A stretch of DNA of 50,542 bases from Alphaproteobacteria bacterium (GTDB taxonomy: Bacteria; Pseudomonadota; Alphaproteobacteria; MPNO01; VGEU01), in contig VGEU01000013.1 of assembly GCA_016869145.1 (NCBI GenBank), positions 1 to 50,542 of the forward strand, written 5' to 3'. The notes beneath the pieces are model-generated. The model searched no databases and was not told the DNA's origin. It worked only from the letters and a program-made list of their open reading frames with translations. Each line of letters opens with the position of its first letter. The stretch's first letter is position 1. Position numbers and translations under genes: made by a program. Positions 7,895-16,487 of this stretch are shown piece by piece.

Positions 7895-8697
7895 CCGCGA
7901 TCGCCCGCGGACGACCGGCGCGCGGCGGCGAGGTGTTCCGCATCCGGCTCGCCGCGATCGTCGCGGGGCTCGCGACGTGGGAGGCGATGGCGCGATCGGG
8001 CCTCTTCTACGAGGGCATCATGCCGCCGCTCGCCGAAGTCGCGGCGGCGACGGTCGCGGAGGCCATCTCCGCCGGCTTCTACCGCGATCTAGGCATCACG
8101 CTGATCGAGGCCGGATTCGGTTTCGTCGCCGGATCGGTGATCGCGGTCGCGGTCGGCATCCAGCTCGGCCTCGACCCCTATCTCCGCCGCGCGATCGAGC
8201 CCTATCTCAACGCGATCGGCGGCACGCCCAAGATCATCTTTCTGCCGATCCTGTTTCTCCTGTTCGGTCTCGGCATCGAATCGAAGATCGCCAAGGGGGC
8301 GCTGTCGGCGTTCTTCCCGGTGGTCTACAGCGCGACGCTCGGCATCGTCGGCATCCGGCCGATCCTGCTCCGGGTCGGCAGGAGCTTCCGTCTCACGCGC
8401 CGGCAGATGGCGACCAAGATCTATTTTCCCGCGATGGTGGCGCCGGTGGTCGCCGGGCTCCGCCTCGGGCTCGCCATGGCGATCATCGGCATTCTCGCGG
8501 CCGAGATTAAGTATTCCGACGGCGGCCTCGGTCACCGGCTCGCCCATTATGCCGACAGCTTCAAGATCGCCGCGATGTATGCGACCGTGATCCTGATCTT
8601 CACGGTCGCGATCGGCCTCAACACGGCGATCTCGCGGCTGGAGGGCCGTCTCCGAGGCGGCGCGGGGTCGCGGGCGGGCGTCCTCGGCCCGAGCTGA
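7891..8697 (+). CDS. ABC transporter permease (SsuC/TauC-like) 2
   Basis: 268 aa. It starts at GTG 7891 inside the stop of the upstream permease (GTGA), a translational-coupling arrangement. BPD_transp_1 fold with about six membrane segments and the EAA-like coupling loop RVGRSFRLTRRQMATKIYFP before a proline-rich turn. It partners the preceding permease. Nitrate/sulfonate/taurine-class importers normally add an ATPase of about 260 aa in the same operon; none follows, the next gene being a VOC protein 76 bp downstream. Confidence 0.88.
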   Translation: MTAIARGRPARGGEVFRIRLAAIVAGLATWEAMARSGLFYEGIMPPLAEVAAATVAEAISAGFYRDLGITLIEAGFGFVAGSVIAVAVGIQLGLDPYLRRAIEPYLNAIGGTPKIIFLPILFLLFGLGIESKIAKGALSAFFPVVYSATLGIVGIRPILLRVGRSFRLTRRQMATKIYFPAMVAPVVAGLRLGLAMAIIGILAAEIKYSDGGLGHRLAHYADSFKIAAMYATVILIFTVAIGLNTAISRLEGRLRGGAGSRAGVLGPS

Positions 8698-8773
8698 GTG
8701 TCCTTCCGCCGGGTGGACTTCGGGCCGCCGTTTCGGCGACAATAGCGCCAGCCCATCCCAGCAGGAGCGGACC

Positions 8774-9175
8774 ATGGCCAAGCTACGCCACATCGCCATG
8801 CAGGTGCCCGACCTCGAGAAGGCCGCGGCGTTCTACGAGAAGGTGTTCGGCCTGGAGCGCGTCGTGCGCGGCGATACGCCGTTCGGCAACGCGCTGATGC
8901 TGTCGGACGGGGTGATCAATCTCGCCCTCCTCCAGTTCCCGCCCGGGACCAAGGGCATGATGAACGGTCCCGACTGGGCCGGGCTCCACCACTTCGGCTT
9001 CATCGTCGAGGACGCCGGGGAGACCAAGAAGCTGATCGAGAAGGAGGGCGGGTCCTATTTCACGACGCTGCCCGGCGGCTTCGAGGGCCTCCAGGCCGAG
9101 GAGAAGTACAAAGACCCGAACGGCATCGTGTTCGACATCTCCGAGCACGGCTGGCGCACCAAGAAGCTTCCCTGA
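8774..9175 (+). CDS. VOC-family (glyoxalase/dioxygenase fold) protein
   Basis: 133 aa, one complete pair of beta-alpha-beta-beta-beta modules. It starts KLRHIAMQVPDLEKAAAFYE, whose His is the first metal ligand; HHFGFIVED near residue 75 and FDISEHGW at the end supply further ligands. Such proteins are lyases, isomerases or ring-cleaving dioxygenases; the substrate is unknown. AGGAG lies just upstream of ATG 8774. It is followed 34 bp later by the HD-domain gene, probably co-transcribed. Confidence 0.85.
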   Translation: MAKLRHIAMQVPDLEKAAAFYEKVFGLERVVRGDTPFGNALMLSDGVINLALLQFPPGTKGMMNGPDWAGLHHFGFIVEDAGETKKLIEKEGGSYFTTLPGGFEGLQAEEKYKDPNGIVFDISEHGWRTKKLP

Positions 9176-9209
9176 CGCGTCCACGCGACCTTTGCCACAG
9201 GAGTCTCCC

Positions 9210-9953
9210 ATGACCGCCGCGCGCGACATGAATGCGATCGCCGATGCCCACGAGCACGCCCTGATGCATGCCATGGCGCCGATCATCACCCGATCGGTCC
9301 TGTTCAACCTCGCCGACGGCAAGCGCGAGTTCTCGATGGGCGACGGCAAGAGCCGGGTGCAGATGGGCGAGGACCCGCGCCTGCCCAAGATGCCGGCGCG
9401 GCCGACGCTCCTCGATTTCTTCCGCCTCCGCTTCCCGCCGACCCAGAACCATCTCCTGCAGAGCGCCGCGCTCGCGCGGAAGAACGGGCTCCCGGAGAAG
9501 ATGGTGCTCGCCTGTCTCCTCCACGACATCGCGGTGATCGGCTATATCCGCTCCGACCACGGCTATTGGGGCGCGCAGCTGATCGAGCCCTATGTCGACG
9601 AGGAGGTGTCGTGGGCGATCCGCAACCACCAGTCGCTCCGCTTCTTCCCCGACGATTCGGTCGGCTACGCCTATCCCGACGCCTATCGCATGCTGTTCGG
9701 CGACGACTACAAGCCGGACGACTACATCGTCGAGGACTACAAGCGCGCCCGTGCCCACAAGTGGTACATGTCGGCGCGCCAGATCTGCGTCAACGACCTC
9801 TATTCCTTCGATCCCAACGCCAAGGTGTCGCTGGAGGAGTTCGAGGACGTGATCGGGCGGCACTTCCGCCAGCCCGCGGAAGGGCTCGGCTACGACAACA
9901 GCCCGGTCGCCCACATGTGGCGGACGCTGATCCGCCCCGCCAACGCGCTCTGA
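9210..9953 (+). CDS. HD-domain protein
   Basis: 247 aa. Start set at ATG 9210 because AGGAGT precedes it at the right distance. Metal-binding HD signature: NHLLQSA, then LLHDI, then RNHQSLRF, a spacing seen in HD phosphohydrolases and in the diiron oxygenases of the PhnZ/inositol-oxygenase group. The pairing with a VOC protein in a catabolic setting makes an oxidative role possible, but no diagnostic residue settles it. Its 3' end overlaps the extended frame of the convergent aldo/keto reductase. Confidence 0.75.
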   Translation: MTAARDMNAIADAHEHALMHAMAPIITRSVLFNLADGKREFSMGDGKSRVQMGEDPRLPKMPARPTLLDFFRLRFPPTQNHLLQSAALARKNGLPEKMVLACLLHDIAVIGYIRSDHGYWGAQLIEPYVDEEVSWAIRNHQSLRFFPDDSVGYAYPDAYRMLFGDDYKPDDYIVEDYKRARAHKWYMSARQICVNDLYSFDPNAKVSLEEFEDVIGRHFRQPAEGLGYDNSPVAHMWRTLIRPANAL

Positions 9954-10782
9954 GCCCTACACCCCCCCAGAGCGCCCTGCGATCGTCGTCGTCGAGGCTG
10001 ATCCGCCCGGCGGCGACGTTCTCGCGGAGGTGCTCGATCGAGCCGGTCCCCGGGATCGGCAGCATCACCGGCGAGCGCGCGAGGAGCGCCGCGAGCGCGA
10101 TCTGCGCCGCGGTCGCCGCGTGCTTCTTCGCGATGCGGACGAGCGTGCGGTCGGTCCACGCGATCGAGCCGTCGCCGAGCGGCATCCAGGGGAGAAACGC
10201 GATGCCCGCCGCCGCGCACGCCTCGAGGACGCCGGCGCCCGACTTGTAGCGGACGTTGAACGGGTTCTGCACCGAGACGACCTCGACCGCGCGGCGCGCG
10301 GTCTCGAGCTCGCCGACGCCGACATTCGAGATGCCGATCGCCGCGATCTTCCCCTCCCGCCGGAGATCGGCGAGCGTCCCGATGGAATCGGCGTAGGGAA
10401 CCCTCGGATCGGCACAGTGGAGCTGGTAGAGATCGATCCGCTCGACGCCGAGCCGCTTCAGGCTCGCCTCGCACGCGGCGCGGAGATGGGCGGGCCGCCC
10501 GTCGCTCACCCACGAGCCCGGCCGCTCGTGGCGATAGCCGCCCTTGGTCGCGATCACGAGACCCGCGTAGGGGTGGAGCGCGTCGCGGAGCGCACTCTCG
10601 GCCGAGCCGTTGCCGTAGGAATCGGCGGTGTCGAACAGCCGCACGCCGAGCGACGCCGCCTCGCGCAACAGCGCGATAGCGTTCTTCTTCGCCGCGCCGA
10701 AGCCGCGGTCGACGGTGATGTAGAGCGTGCCGAAACCGATGCGCGACATCGGGGTGCCGCAGAGCGTGAACATCTCGGTCAT
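9790..10782 (-). CDS. Aldo/keto reductase, C terminus probably frameshifted
   Basis: NADPH-dependent reductase of the AKR fold: SRIGFGTLYITVD at the start, the catalytic Asp/Tyr in LFDTADSYGNG, the lysine in VIATKGGY and the His in YQLHCADP. Normal homology ends near RISLDDDDRRALW. Directly after this lies a run of seven G (gene strand, 9962-9968); losing one would give TAG at 9957-9959, four bases from the HD gene's stop. As written the frame instead runs about 57 residues into the HD gene in antisense, with Arg/Ser/Pro-rich sequence of no recognisable kind. Start overlaps the stop of the upstream MDR gene by ATGA. Confidence 0.82.
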   Translation of the reverse strand: MTEMFTLCGTPMSRIGFGTLYITVDRGFGAAKKNAIALLREAASLGVRLFDTADSYGNGSAESALRDALHPYAGLVIATKGGYRHERPGSWVSDGRPAHLRAACEASLKRLGVERIDLYQLHCADPRVPYADSIGTLADLRREGKIAAIGISNVGVGELETARRAVEVVSVQNPFNVRYKSGAGVLEACAAAGIAFLPWMPLGDGSIAWTDRTLVRIAKKHAATAAQIALAALLARSPVMLPIPGTGSIEHLRENVAAGRISLDDDDRRALWGGVGLRARWRGGSASATCGRPGCCRSRALPRAGGSAARSRPRTPPATPWRWDRRNRGR

Positions 10783-11777
10783 AGTCCCTCCTGCACCATG
10801 ACGAGGCGTCCGCGCGCACTCCGGTCCGCGATCGCGGCGAACGCCTCGTGGACGCGATCGATCGGCAGCACGGCGGTCGGCAACGGCCTGATACGGCCCG
10901 CCGCGTGGAGCGCGAAGATCTCGTCGAAGCAGCGCGCGGTCTTGTCCGGCCGCCGCTTGCGGTAGTCACCGATCTGGAGCCCGCACACGTCGATGTTGCG
11001 CACCAGGAGATAGTTGGTGCGGAGCGTCGGGATGCGCCCGGCCGCGAAGCCGATGACGACGAGCCGGCCGCACCAGGCGAGTGCGCGGATCGCGGCATCA
11101 AAGATCGCATCGCCGAGCGGGTCGATCACGATGTCGGCGCCCTTGCCGTCGGTCGCGGCATAGACCTGGGCGCGGAGGTCGTCGATCAGGTTCACCCGGT
11201 CGAGCGCGATGATCGCATCGGCGCCCGCCGCGCGCGCGAGATCGGCCTTCGCCGGCGTGGCGATGCCGGCGAGCACGCGCGCGCCGAGCGCCTTGGCGAG
11301 CTGGATCGCGGCGAGGCCGACCCCGCCCGAGGCGCCGAGGACGAGGACGGTCTCGCCCTCCTGGTAGCGGCCGCGCTCGCGGAGCGAGAACCAGGCGGTG
11401 TCGTAGACGAGCGCCATCGACGCCGCGTCGACGAAGGAGAGCGCGTCCGGCATGCGGTGGCACTGGCTCGCCGGCACCGCGATCTCCGCCGCGAAGCCGC
11501 CGCCCGGCTCGCACATCGCGAGCACCCGGTCGCCCGGCGCGAAGCCGGTGACGTCGCCGCCGACGCCGCGCACGATCCCGGCCGGCCCCTTGCCCGGGAT
11601 GAACGGGAGCGGCGGCTTCGACTGGTGCCGGCCCGCGATCAGCACGAGGTCGACATAGTTGGCGGCGGTCGCCCGCACCTCGACCAGGAGCTCGTCCGGC
11701 CGCGGCACCGGCGCCGGCACATCGCGAATCCGCGCGTTCGCGATCGGCCCGAACTCGTCGACCACCAGAGCGCGCAT
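10779..11777 (-). CDS. Quinone-oxidoreductase-like MDR protein
   Basis: 332 aa. Zinc-free medium-chain reductase of the NADPH:quinone oxidoreductase family: PFIPGKGPAGIVRGVG near residue 60 and the NADPH-binding motif VLVLGASGGVGLAAIQLAKA near 140. It typically reduces quinones or enoyl-type double bonds. It lies 17 bp downstream of an acyl-CoA synthetase and overlaps the aldo/keto reductase by ATGA, forming a three-gene minus-strand operon. Its partners suggest reduction of an acyl-CoA or enone intermediate, which is inference. Confidence 0.85.
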   Translation of the reverse strand: MRALVVDEFGPIANARIRDVPAPVPRPDELLVEVRATAANYVDLVLIAGRHQSKPPLPFIPGKGPAGIVRGVGGDVTGFAPGDRVLAMCEPGGGFAAEIAVPASQCHRMPDALSFVDAASMALVYDTAWFSLRERGRYQEGETVLVLGASGGVGLAAIQLAKALGARVLAGIATPAKADLARAAGADAIIALDRVNLIDDLRAQVYAATDGKGADIVIDPLGDAIFDAAIRALAWCGRLVVIGFAAGRIPTLRTNYLLVRNIDVCGLQIGDYRKRRPDKTARCFDEIFALHAAGRIRPLPTAVLPIDRVHEAFAAIADRSARGRLVMVQEGL

Positions 11778-11793
11778 CGCGCCGGTCCCTTCG

Positions 11794-13443
11794 CTAGCGT
11801 TCGGCCGCGACCGCGACGGGCACGACCGTGCCGTCGGCGATCCAACGCACGATGTCGAGCTTCTGGATCTTGCCGTTCGCCATCAGCGGGATCTCGGCGA
11901 GCTCGAGGGTGAATTCCGGCATCTCGTAGCGGGAGAGCCCGGCCGCGGCAAGATGGTCGAGCACCGCGCGCGCCGGCGCGGCGTGTCCGTCCTTCCACAT
12001 CAAGGCGAGGCAGACCCGCTCGCCCAGACGCGGATCAACGACCGGCACCGCGGCGGCGCGCGCGACCGCGTCGTGGTGGAGGGCGAGCTCCTCGATCCGC
12101 GCCGGGTTGATGTTGTGCCCGCCGCGGATGATGACCTCCTTCTTGCGCCCGGTGAGGCGGAGATAGCCGCGGTCGTCGATGGTGCCGAGATCGCCGGTGA
12201 GGAACCAGCCGCCGGCGTTGAAGGCGGATTCGCTCGCGATCTGGTCGTCGAAATAGCCGAGCATCAGGCTCGCGCCGCGCCCCGCGACGAGGCCGGTCGC
12301 ACCCGGCGGCAGGATGCGGTCGGGCTCGTCGGGATCGACGACGACGAGCGCGTAGCCCGCGCAGGCCCGCCCGCAGGTGCCGGTGATCAGCGCCGGATCG
12401 TCGCCCGGGCGCGTGTACTGATGCGCGTTGGTCTCGGTCATGCCGTAGCCCGATTGCGGCTCGATGCCGCGGTCGAGGAGCTCCTGGAGGAGGCCAGGCG
12501 GCGATGCCGCACCCGACACGCGGAAGGCGGTGACGCGGCCGAGCCGATCGAGCCCGCGCGCGCGCATCTCGGCGAGGAGATCGATCGCGTGCGTCGGCAC
12601 GCCCACGAGATAGGTGGCGCCGGACTCGACCAGACGGTCGACCAGGCTCTCGCCGCGACCGCGGTCGTGGATCACGATCTCGGCGCCGCCGACGATCGCG
12701 GTGATGAGCGTACCGGTGCCGAGATTGTGGCTGAGCGGGCTCAGCGAGTAGACGACCGAGCCGGGGCCGATCCGCCAGTCGCGCGCGATTGCGCGCGCGG
12801 TGAGGAGGAGCGTGTTTTCCGAATGCATCACGCCCCTGGGCCGTCCGGTCGAGCCCGAGGTGAAGGCGAGATAGCCAACGCGGTTCGGATCGGCGCTGGG
12901 CGGCGGCGGCGCAGCCGCGGCAGCCAAGAGCCGGCCGGCGAAAGGCGGTCGTGCGTCGGGACCATCGAGGCGGTAGAGATGGCGGACGCAGCCGAGATCG
13001 GCGATCGCGGCCCCGATGTCGCGCGCCCCCCCGTCGGCGCCGAAGCCGTCCTGGTAGATGAGCGCCGCCGCCCGCATCCGCGCGAGAAGCTCGGCCACCT
13101 CGGCCACCGTGTGATTGCGATGCGGCGACGGCGAGATCACGTGGCCGTTCCGCGAGCAGGCGAGGACGGCGACGACCGATTCGATGCGGTCCGGCATCCA
13201 GAGCGCGACCCGCTGGCCCGGGCGCACGCCGCGCTGCGCGAGGTCGGCCGCGAGCGCGTCCGCCGCCGCGAGGAGCGTCCGCCAGTCGAGCGCGCGGTGC
13301 CGGTCGCGCACCGCGATGCGCTCGGGCATGCGCGCGGCGTGGCCGGCCGCGATCGCCCAGATCGTCTCGTCGCGCCAGAAGCCGCGCGCCGTATAGTCCG
13401 CGATCGTCGTCGCGGACAGGAGCGACAGGATTGTCGACGTCAT
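11794..13443 (-). CDS. Acyl-CoA synthetase/AMP-binding ligase 1
   Basis: About 549 aa. ANL-superfamily ligase: P-loop-like motif LAFTSGSTGRPRGVMHSENT, the adenylate motif YGMTETNA, the hinge region FLTGDLGTIDDRGYLRLTGR and the catalytic lysine of PLMANGKIQK near the C terminus. It activates a carboxylic acid as acyl-AMP and then acyl-CoA. Start 13443 gives a normal N terminus; an upstream ATG at 13527 would run through the promoter region and into the divergent gene. It heads the operon with the MDR and aldo/keto reductase genes. Confidence 0.88.
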   Translation of the reverse strand: MTSTILSLLSATTIADYTARGFWRDETIWAIAAGHAARMPERIAVRDRHRALDWRTLLAAADALAADLAQRGVRPGQRVALWMPDRIESVVAVLACSRNGHVISPSPHRNHTVAEVAELLARMRAAALIYQDGFGADGGARDIGAAIADLGCVRHLYRLDGPDARPPFAGRLLAAAAAPPPPSADPNRVGYLAFTSGSTGRPRGVMHSENTLLLTARAIARDWRIGPGSVVYSLSPLSHNLGTGTLITAIVGGAEIVIHDRGRGESLVDRLVESGATYLVGVPTHAIDLLAEMRARGLDRLGRVTAFRVSGAASPPGLLQELLDRGIEPQSGYGMTETNAHQYTRPGDDPALITGTCGRACAGYALVVVDPDEPDRILPPGATGLVAGRGASLMLGYFDDQIASESAFNAGGWFLTGDLGTIDDRGYLRLTGRKKEVIIRGGHNINPARIEELALHHDAVARAAAVPVVDPRLGERVCLALMWKDGHAAPARAVLDHLAAAGLSRYEMPEFTLELAEIPLMANGKIQKLDIVRWIADGTVVPVAVAAER

Positions 13444-13473
13444 CGGCCTCGGCCCGCCCGTATCGCCGGCGCG

Positions 13474-13500
13474 GATAATTTCATATAGAACCGGAATTGC
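13474..13500. promoter_or_regulatory. AT-rich divergent promoter region
   Basis: The 82 bp between the divergent synthetase (start 13443) and MBL gene (start 13526) contain one AT-rich patch, GATAATTTCATATAGAACCG and following bases. TATAGA-like and GATAAT-like hexamers are present on either strand. It is the most likely promoter site for both genes. Confidence 0.35.
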
Positions 13501-13525
13501 AACCGATCGCGGAGCCGCGCGCGGC

Positions 13526-14515
13526 ATGGGACGCTGGACCTACCGGAAGGGCCTTCACGACCTCGGGAACGGCGCCTGGGCCTATCTCCTGCCCGACGGG
13601 AGCTGGGGCTGGAGCAATGCCGGCCTGATCGTCGACGGCGGCGAGACGCTTCTCGTCGACACGCTGTTCGATCTCGCGCTGACCGGCGAGATGCTCGCCC
13701 GCATGCGCGATGCCGTGCCCGCGGCGCGCGCGATCGGGACGCTGGTCAACACCCACGCCAACGGCGACCACACCTATGGCAACCAGCTCGTCCATGGCGC
13801 CCGCATCGTGGCGAGCCGGGCCGCCCGCGACGAGATGGAGCGCCGCCCGCCCGCGGCCTTCATCGACCGGGTGAAGAACTGGCGCAACGAGGGCGAGAGA
13901 GGGCGGATCATTTGGGAGCTGATGGGCCGCAAGTTCGATTTCGCGGGCATCGTGAACACACTGCCGACCGAGACCTTCGAGCGCGAGGCGACGCTCCGCG
14001 TCGGCGACAAGCGGATCGAGCTCGTCAATGTCGGCCCGGCGCATACCCGCGGCGATACGCTCGTCCACGTGCCGGCCGACCGGCTGGTCTATACCGGCGA
14101 CATCGTCTTCGTCGGCGGCCATCCCGTGATGTGGGCGGGCCCGGTCGCCAACTGGATCGCGGCCTGCGACCGCATCCTCGCCTGGGACGTCGAGACCGTC
14201 GTCCCCGGTCACGGCCCGATTACCGACAGGACCGGCGTGCGCGAGCTCCGCGCCTATCTCGTGACGCTCCGCGACGCCGCCCGCGCGCGCTTCGACGCCG
14301 GCCTCGACTGGGTCGCGGCGGCCGAGGAGATCGTCGTCGACCACTTCCCGCATTGGCTCGACCGTGAGCGCGTCTTCGTCAACGTCAACAGCCTCTACCG
14401 CGAGTTCACCGGCGACCGGAAGCCGCTCGCCGTGACCCGGGTCTACGAGGCGATGGCGCGCTGGTACTGGGCCAACCGGCCGGCCTCTGCCGACCACGCG
14501 CACCACGACCATTGA
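13526..14515 (+). CDS. MBL-fold metallohydrolase
   Basis: 329 aa. Metallo-beta-lactamase fold with the zinc motif NTHANGDHTYGN (about 73-84). The usual HxHxDH appears as HxNxDH, as in a recognised subgroup of MBL hydrolases near sulfur or quinoprotein genes. Further ligands are the His in VGPAHTRGD, the Asp in YTGDIVF and the final His in VPGHGP. The C terminus ends in a His/Asp-rich tail (ADHAHHDH). It is 57 bp upstream of a rhodanese gene, suggesting the pair acts on a thioester or persulfide-type compound, which is inference. Confidence 0.87.
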   Translation: MGRWTYRKGLHDLGNGAWAYLLPDGSWGWSNAGLIVDGGETLLVDTLFDLALTGEMLARMRDAVPAARAIGTLVNTHANGDHTYGNQLVHGARIVASRAARDEMERRPPAAFIDRVKNWRNEGERGRIIWELMGRKFDFAGIVNTLPTETFEREATLRVGDKRIELVNVGPAHTRGDTLVHVPADRLVYTGDIVFVGGHPVMWAGPVANWIAACDRILAWDVETVVPGHGPITDRTGVRELRAYLVTLRDAARARFDAGLDWVAAAEEIVVDHFPHWLDRERVFVNVNSLYREFTGDRKPLAVTRVYEAMARWYWANRPASADHAHHDH

Positions 14516-14572
14516 GCGGGACGGCGCCCCCTTGCTATCGTCGGGGTCGCGCGCGAGACGGGAGACGAGGCG

Positions 14573-14989
14573 GTGGCGCAGACCATTCGGACTTCGGCGA
14601 TGACGCTGGTCGCGGCGGCGAACGCCGCCGTGCGCACGCTCTCGGTCGCCGAGGCGCGCGCGCTCCACGGCCGCGCCGATGTCACCTTCGTCGACATCCG
14701 CGATGTGCGCGAGGTGGCCAAGACCGGCCGCGTCGCCGGCGCCCACCACGTGCCGCGCGGCATGCTCGAGTTCTGGATCGATCCCGAGAGCCCCTATTTC
14801 AAGCCGTTCTTCGGCGAGGACAGGACCTTCGTCTTCTACTGCGCCGGCGGCTGGCGGTCGGCGCTCGCGGCCAAGACCGCGCAGGACATGGGGCTCGCGC
14901 CGGTCGCCCATATCGAGGGCGGCATGAAGGCCTGGATCGATTCGGGCGGACCGGTCGATCCGCCGAAGGAGACGCGCGAGCCGTCATGA
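14573..14989 (+). CDS. Rhodanese-like sulfurtransferase
   Basis: 138 aa, a single rhodanese domain. The fold markers are FVDIRDVREVAKTGRVAGA and the active loop CAGGWRSALA, with the catalytic Cys near residue 90; the terminal IEGGMKAWIDSGGPV is typical. It starts at GTG 14573, eight bases after GGGAGACGAGG. It overlaps the downstream UbiD gene by ATGA. It may move sulfane sulfur or act as a persulfide sensor; the UbiD linkage has no obvious chemical explanation. Confidence 0.85.
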   Translation: MAQTIRTSAMTLVAAANAAVRTLSVAEARALHGRADVTFVDIRDVREVAKTGRVAGAHHVPRGMLEFWIDPESPYFKPFFGEDRTFVFYCAGGWRSALAAKTAQDMGLAPVAHIEGGMKAWIDSGGPVDPPKETREPS

Positions 14990-16395
14990 GCCTCCGCTCC
15001 AACAGCCCCTATTCGCCCGACCTCCGCGGCTTCATCGCCTTTCTCGAGGCCGAACACCCCGAGCACGTGATCCGGATCACGCGCGAGGTCGACCCGAAAT
15101 TCGGCGTCTCGGCGATCCTCCATCGGCTCGAGAAGGACGAGAAGTTCCCGCTCGTGATCTTCGAGAACGTCAAGGGCTCGCGCCTGCCGCTCGTCGCCAA
15201 CATGCATGCGAGCTTCGAGCGGCTCCGCCTCGCGGTCGGGCTCGACAACGGCGGCGTCAGGGAGTTCGTCAAGGAGTGCGCGCGGCGCGAGGCGAGCCCG
15301 ATCGCGCCGGTCGCGGTCGAGACCGGCCCGGTGCAGGAGATCGTCCGCCTCGGCGCCGACGTCGACATCGAGGCTTTGCCGGTCTGCACCTATCACGAGA
15401 AGGACGCCGGCAAGTACATCACCGCCGGCCTCGTCCTGATGCGCGACCCCGACACCGGCATCGACAATATCGGCATCTACCGCCTGATGGTGCACGAGCG
15501 GAACCTCCTCGGCGTCCAGATCTCGGAGACCGCCGACGGCAACGTGATCTGGAAGAAATACGAACGCCGCGGCCTCGCCTGCCCAATGGCGGTGATCCTC
15601 GGCCATCACCCGGCGTTCTTCATCGGCTCGCTCGCGTTCTCCTCGATCGACACCGACGAGCTCGCCGTCGCCGGCGCGATGCTCGGCCGGCCGGTGCCGC
15701 TGGTGCCCTGCCGCACCATCCCGCTCGCCGTGCCGGCGGACGCCGAGATCGTCCTCGAATGCGAGACCCGGCCGCACGAGCGCCGGCCCGAGGCGCCGTT
15801 CGGCGAGTTCCCCGGCACCTATGGGCCTGAGCGCATGAACCCGGTGGTCGAGATCAAGGCGATCACCCACCGGCGCGATCCGTTGTACCAGAACGCGTTC
15901 GTCGGCCATGCCGACAACCTCCTCCTCTCCGGCGTCATCCGCACCTCGTTCATCGAGAACGTCGTCAAGATCGCCTGCCCCACGGTGCGCGCCGTCGCCG
16001 TGCCGCGCTCGGGCCGGTTCCGCTTCATGTGCTTCATCGCGATCGAGAAGATGATGGAGGGCGAGGCGAAGCAGGCCGCGATGGCCGCCTTCGTCGCCGA
16101 CCCGTTCCTCAAATTCGCCGTCGTCGTCGACCACGACGTCGATGTGTGGAACGATACCGAGGTTCTGCACGCGATCGCGACGCGGGTGCGTGCCGACCGC
16201 GACATCTTCATGGTGCCGTGGGCCAAGGGCTCGCCGCTCGATCCCGCGTCCTACGATCCGGCCCAGGGATCGCATCTCGTGACCAAGACCGGAATCGACG
16301 CGACGCGGAAGGACAACTACCCGGAGGAGATCGCGGTGCCGGACGCCGACGGGATCGACCTCGCCGACTTCATCCCGGGCTATCGCGCCCGCTAG
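14986..16395 (+). CDS. UbiD-family decarboxylase 1
   Basis: 469 aa. Prenylated-FMN-dependent decarboxylase/carboxylase: the cofactor-region signature RPEAPFGEFPGTYGPERM (about 265-282) carries the acidic residues needed for catalysis, preceded by IGIYRLMV and followed by ITHRRDPLYQNA. Members act on aromatic, heteroaromatic or unsaturated acids. The start at 14986 overlaps the rhodanese stop (ATGA). No ubiX-type prenyltransferase is in the window, so the cofactor must be supplied by a gene elsewhere. Confidence 0.9.
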   Translation: MSLRSNSPYSPDLRGFIAFLEAEHPEHVIRITREVDPKFGVSAILHRLEKDEKFPLVIFENVKGSRLPLVANMHASFERLRLAVGLDNGGVREFVKECARREASPIAPVAVETGPVQEIVRLGADVDIEALPVCTYHEKDAGKYITAGLVLMRDPDTGIDNIGIYRLMVHERNLLGVQISETADGNVIWKKYERRGLACPMAVILGHHPAFFIGSLAFSSIDTDELAVAGAMLGRPVPLVPCRTIPLAVPADAEIVLECETRPHERRPEAPFGEFPGTYGPERMNPVVEIKAITHRRDPLYQNAFVGHADNLLLSGVIRTSFIENVVKIACPTVRAVAVPRSGRFRFMCFIAIEKMMEGEAKQAAMAAFVADPFLKFAVVVDHDVDVWNDTEVLHAIATRVRADRDIFMVPWAKGSPLDPASYDPAQGSHLVTKTGIDATRKDNYPEEIAVPDADGIDLADFIPGYRAR

Positions 16396-16487
16396 AGCGC
16401 GGCCCGCGGCGGCACGACCCGACGACGACCGCGGCGAAGACTGCGGCGACGGGACGAGCGCTTGATCCGATGACCGGGAGGACGACG

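Noticed and set aside
13474-13500. A strict regulator palindrome in the divergent gap
   Set aside because: TTC and GAA arms are only 3 bp; not enough to call an operator.
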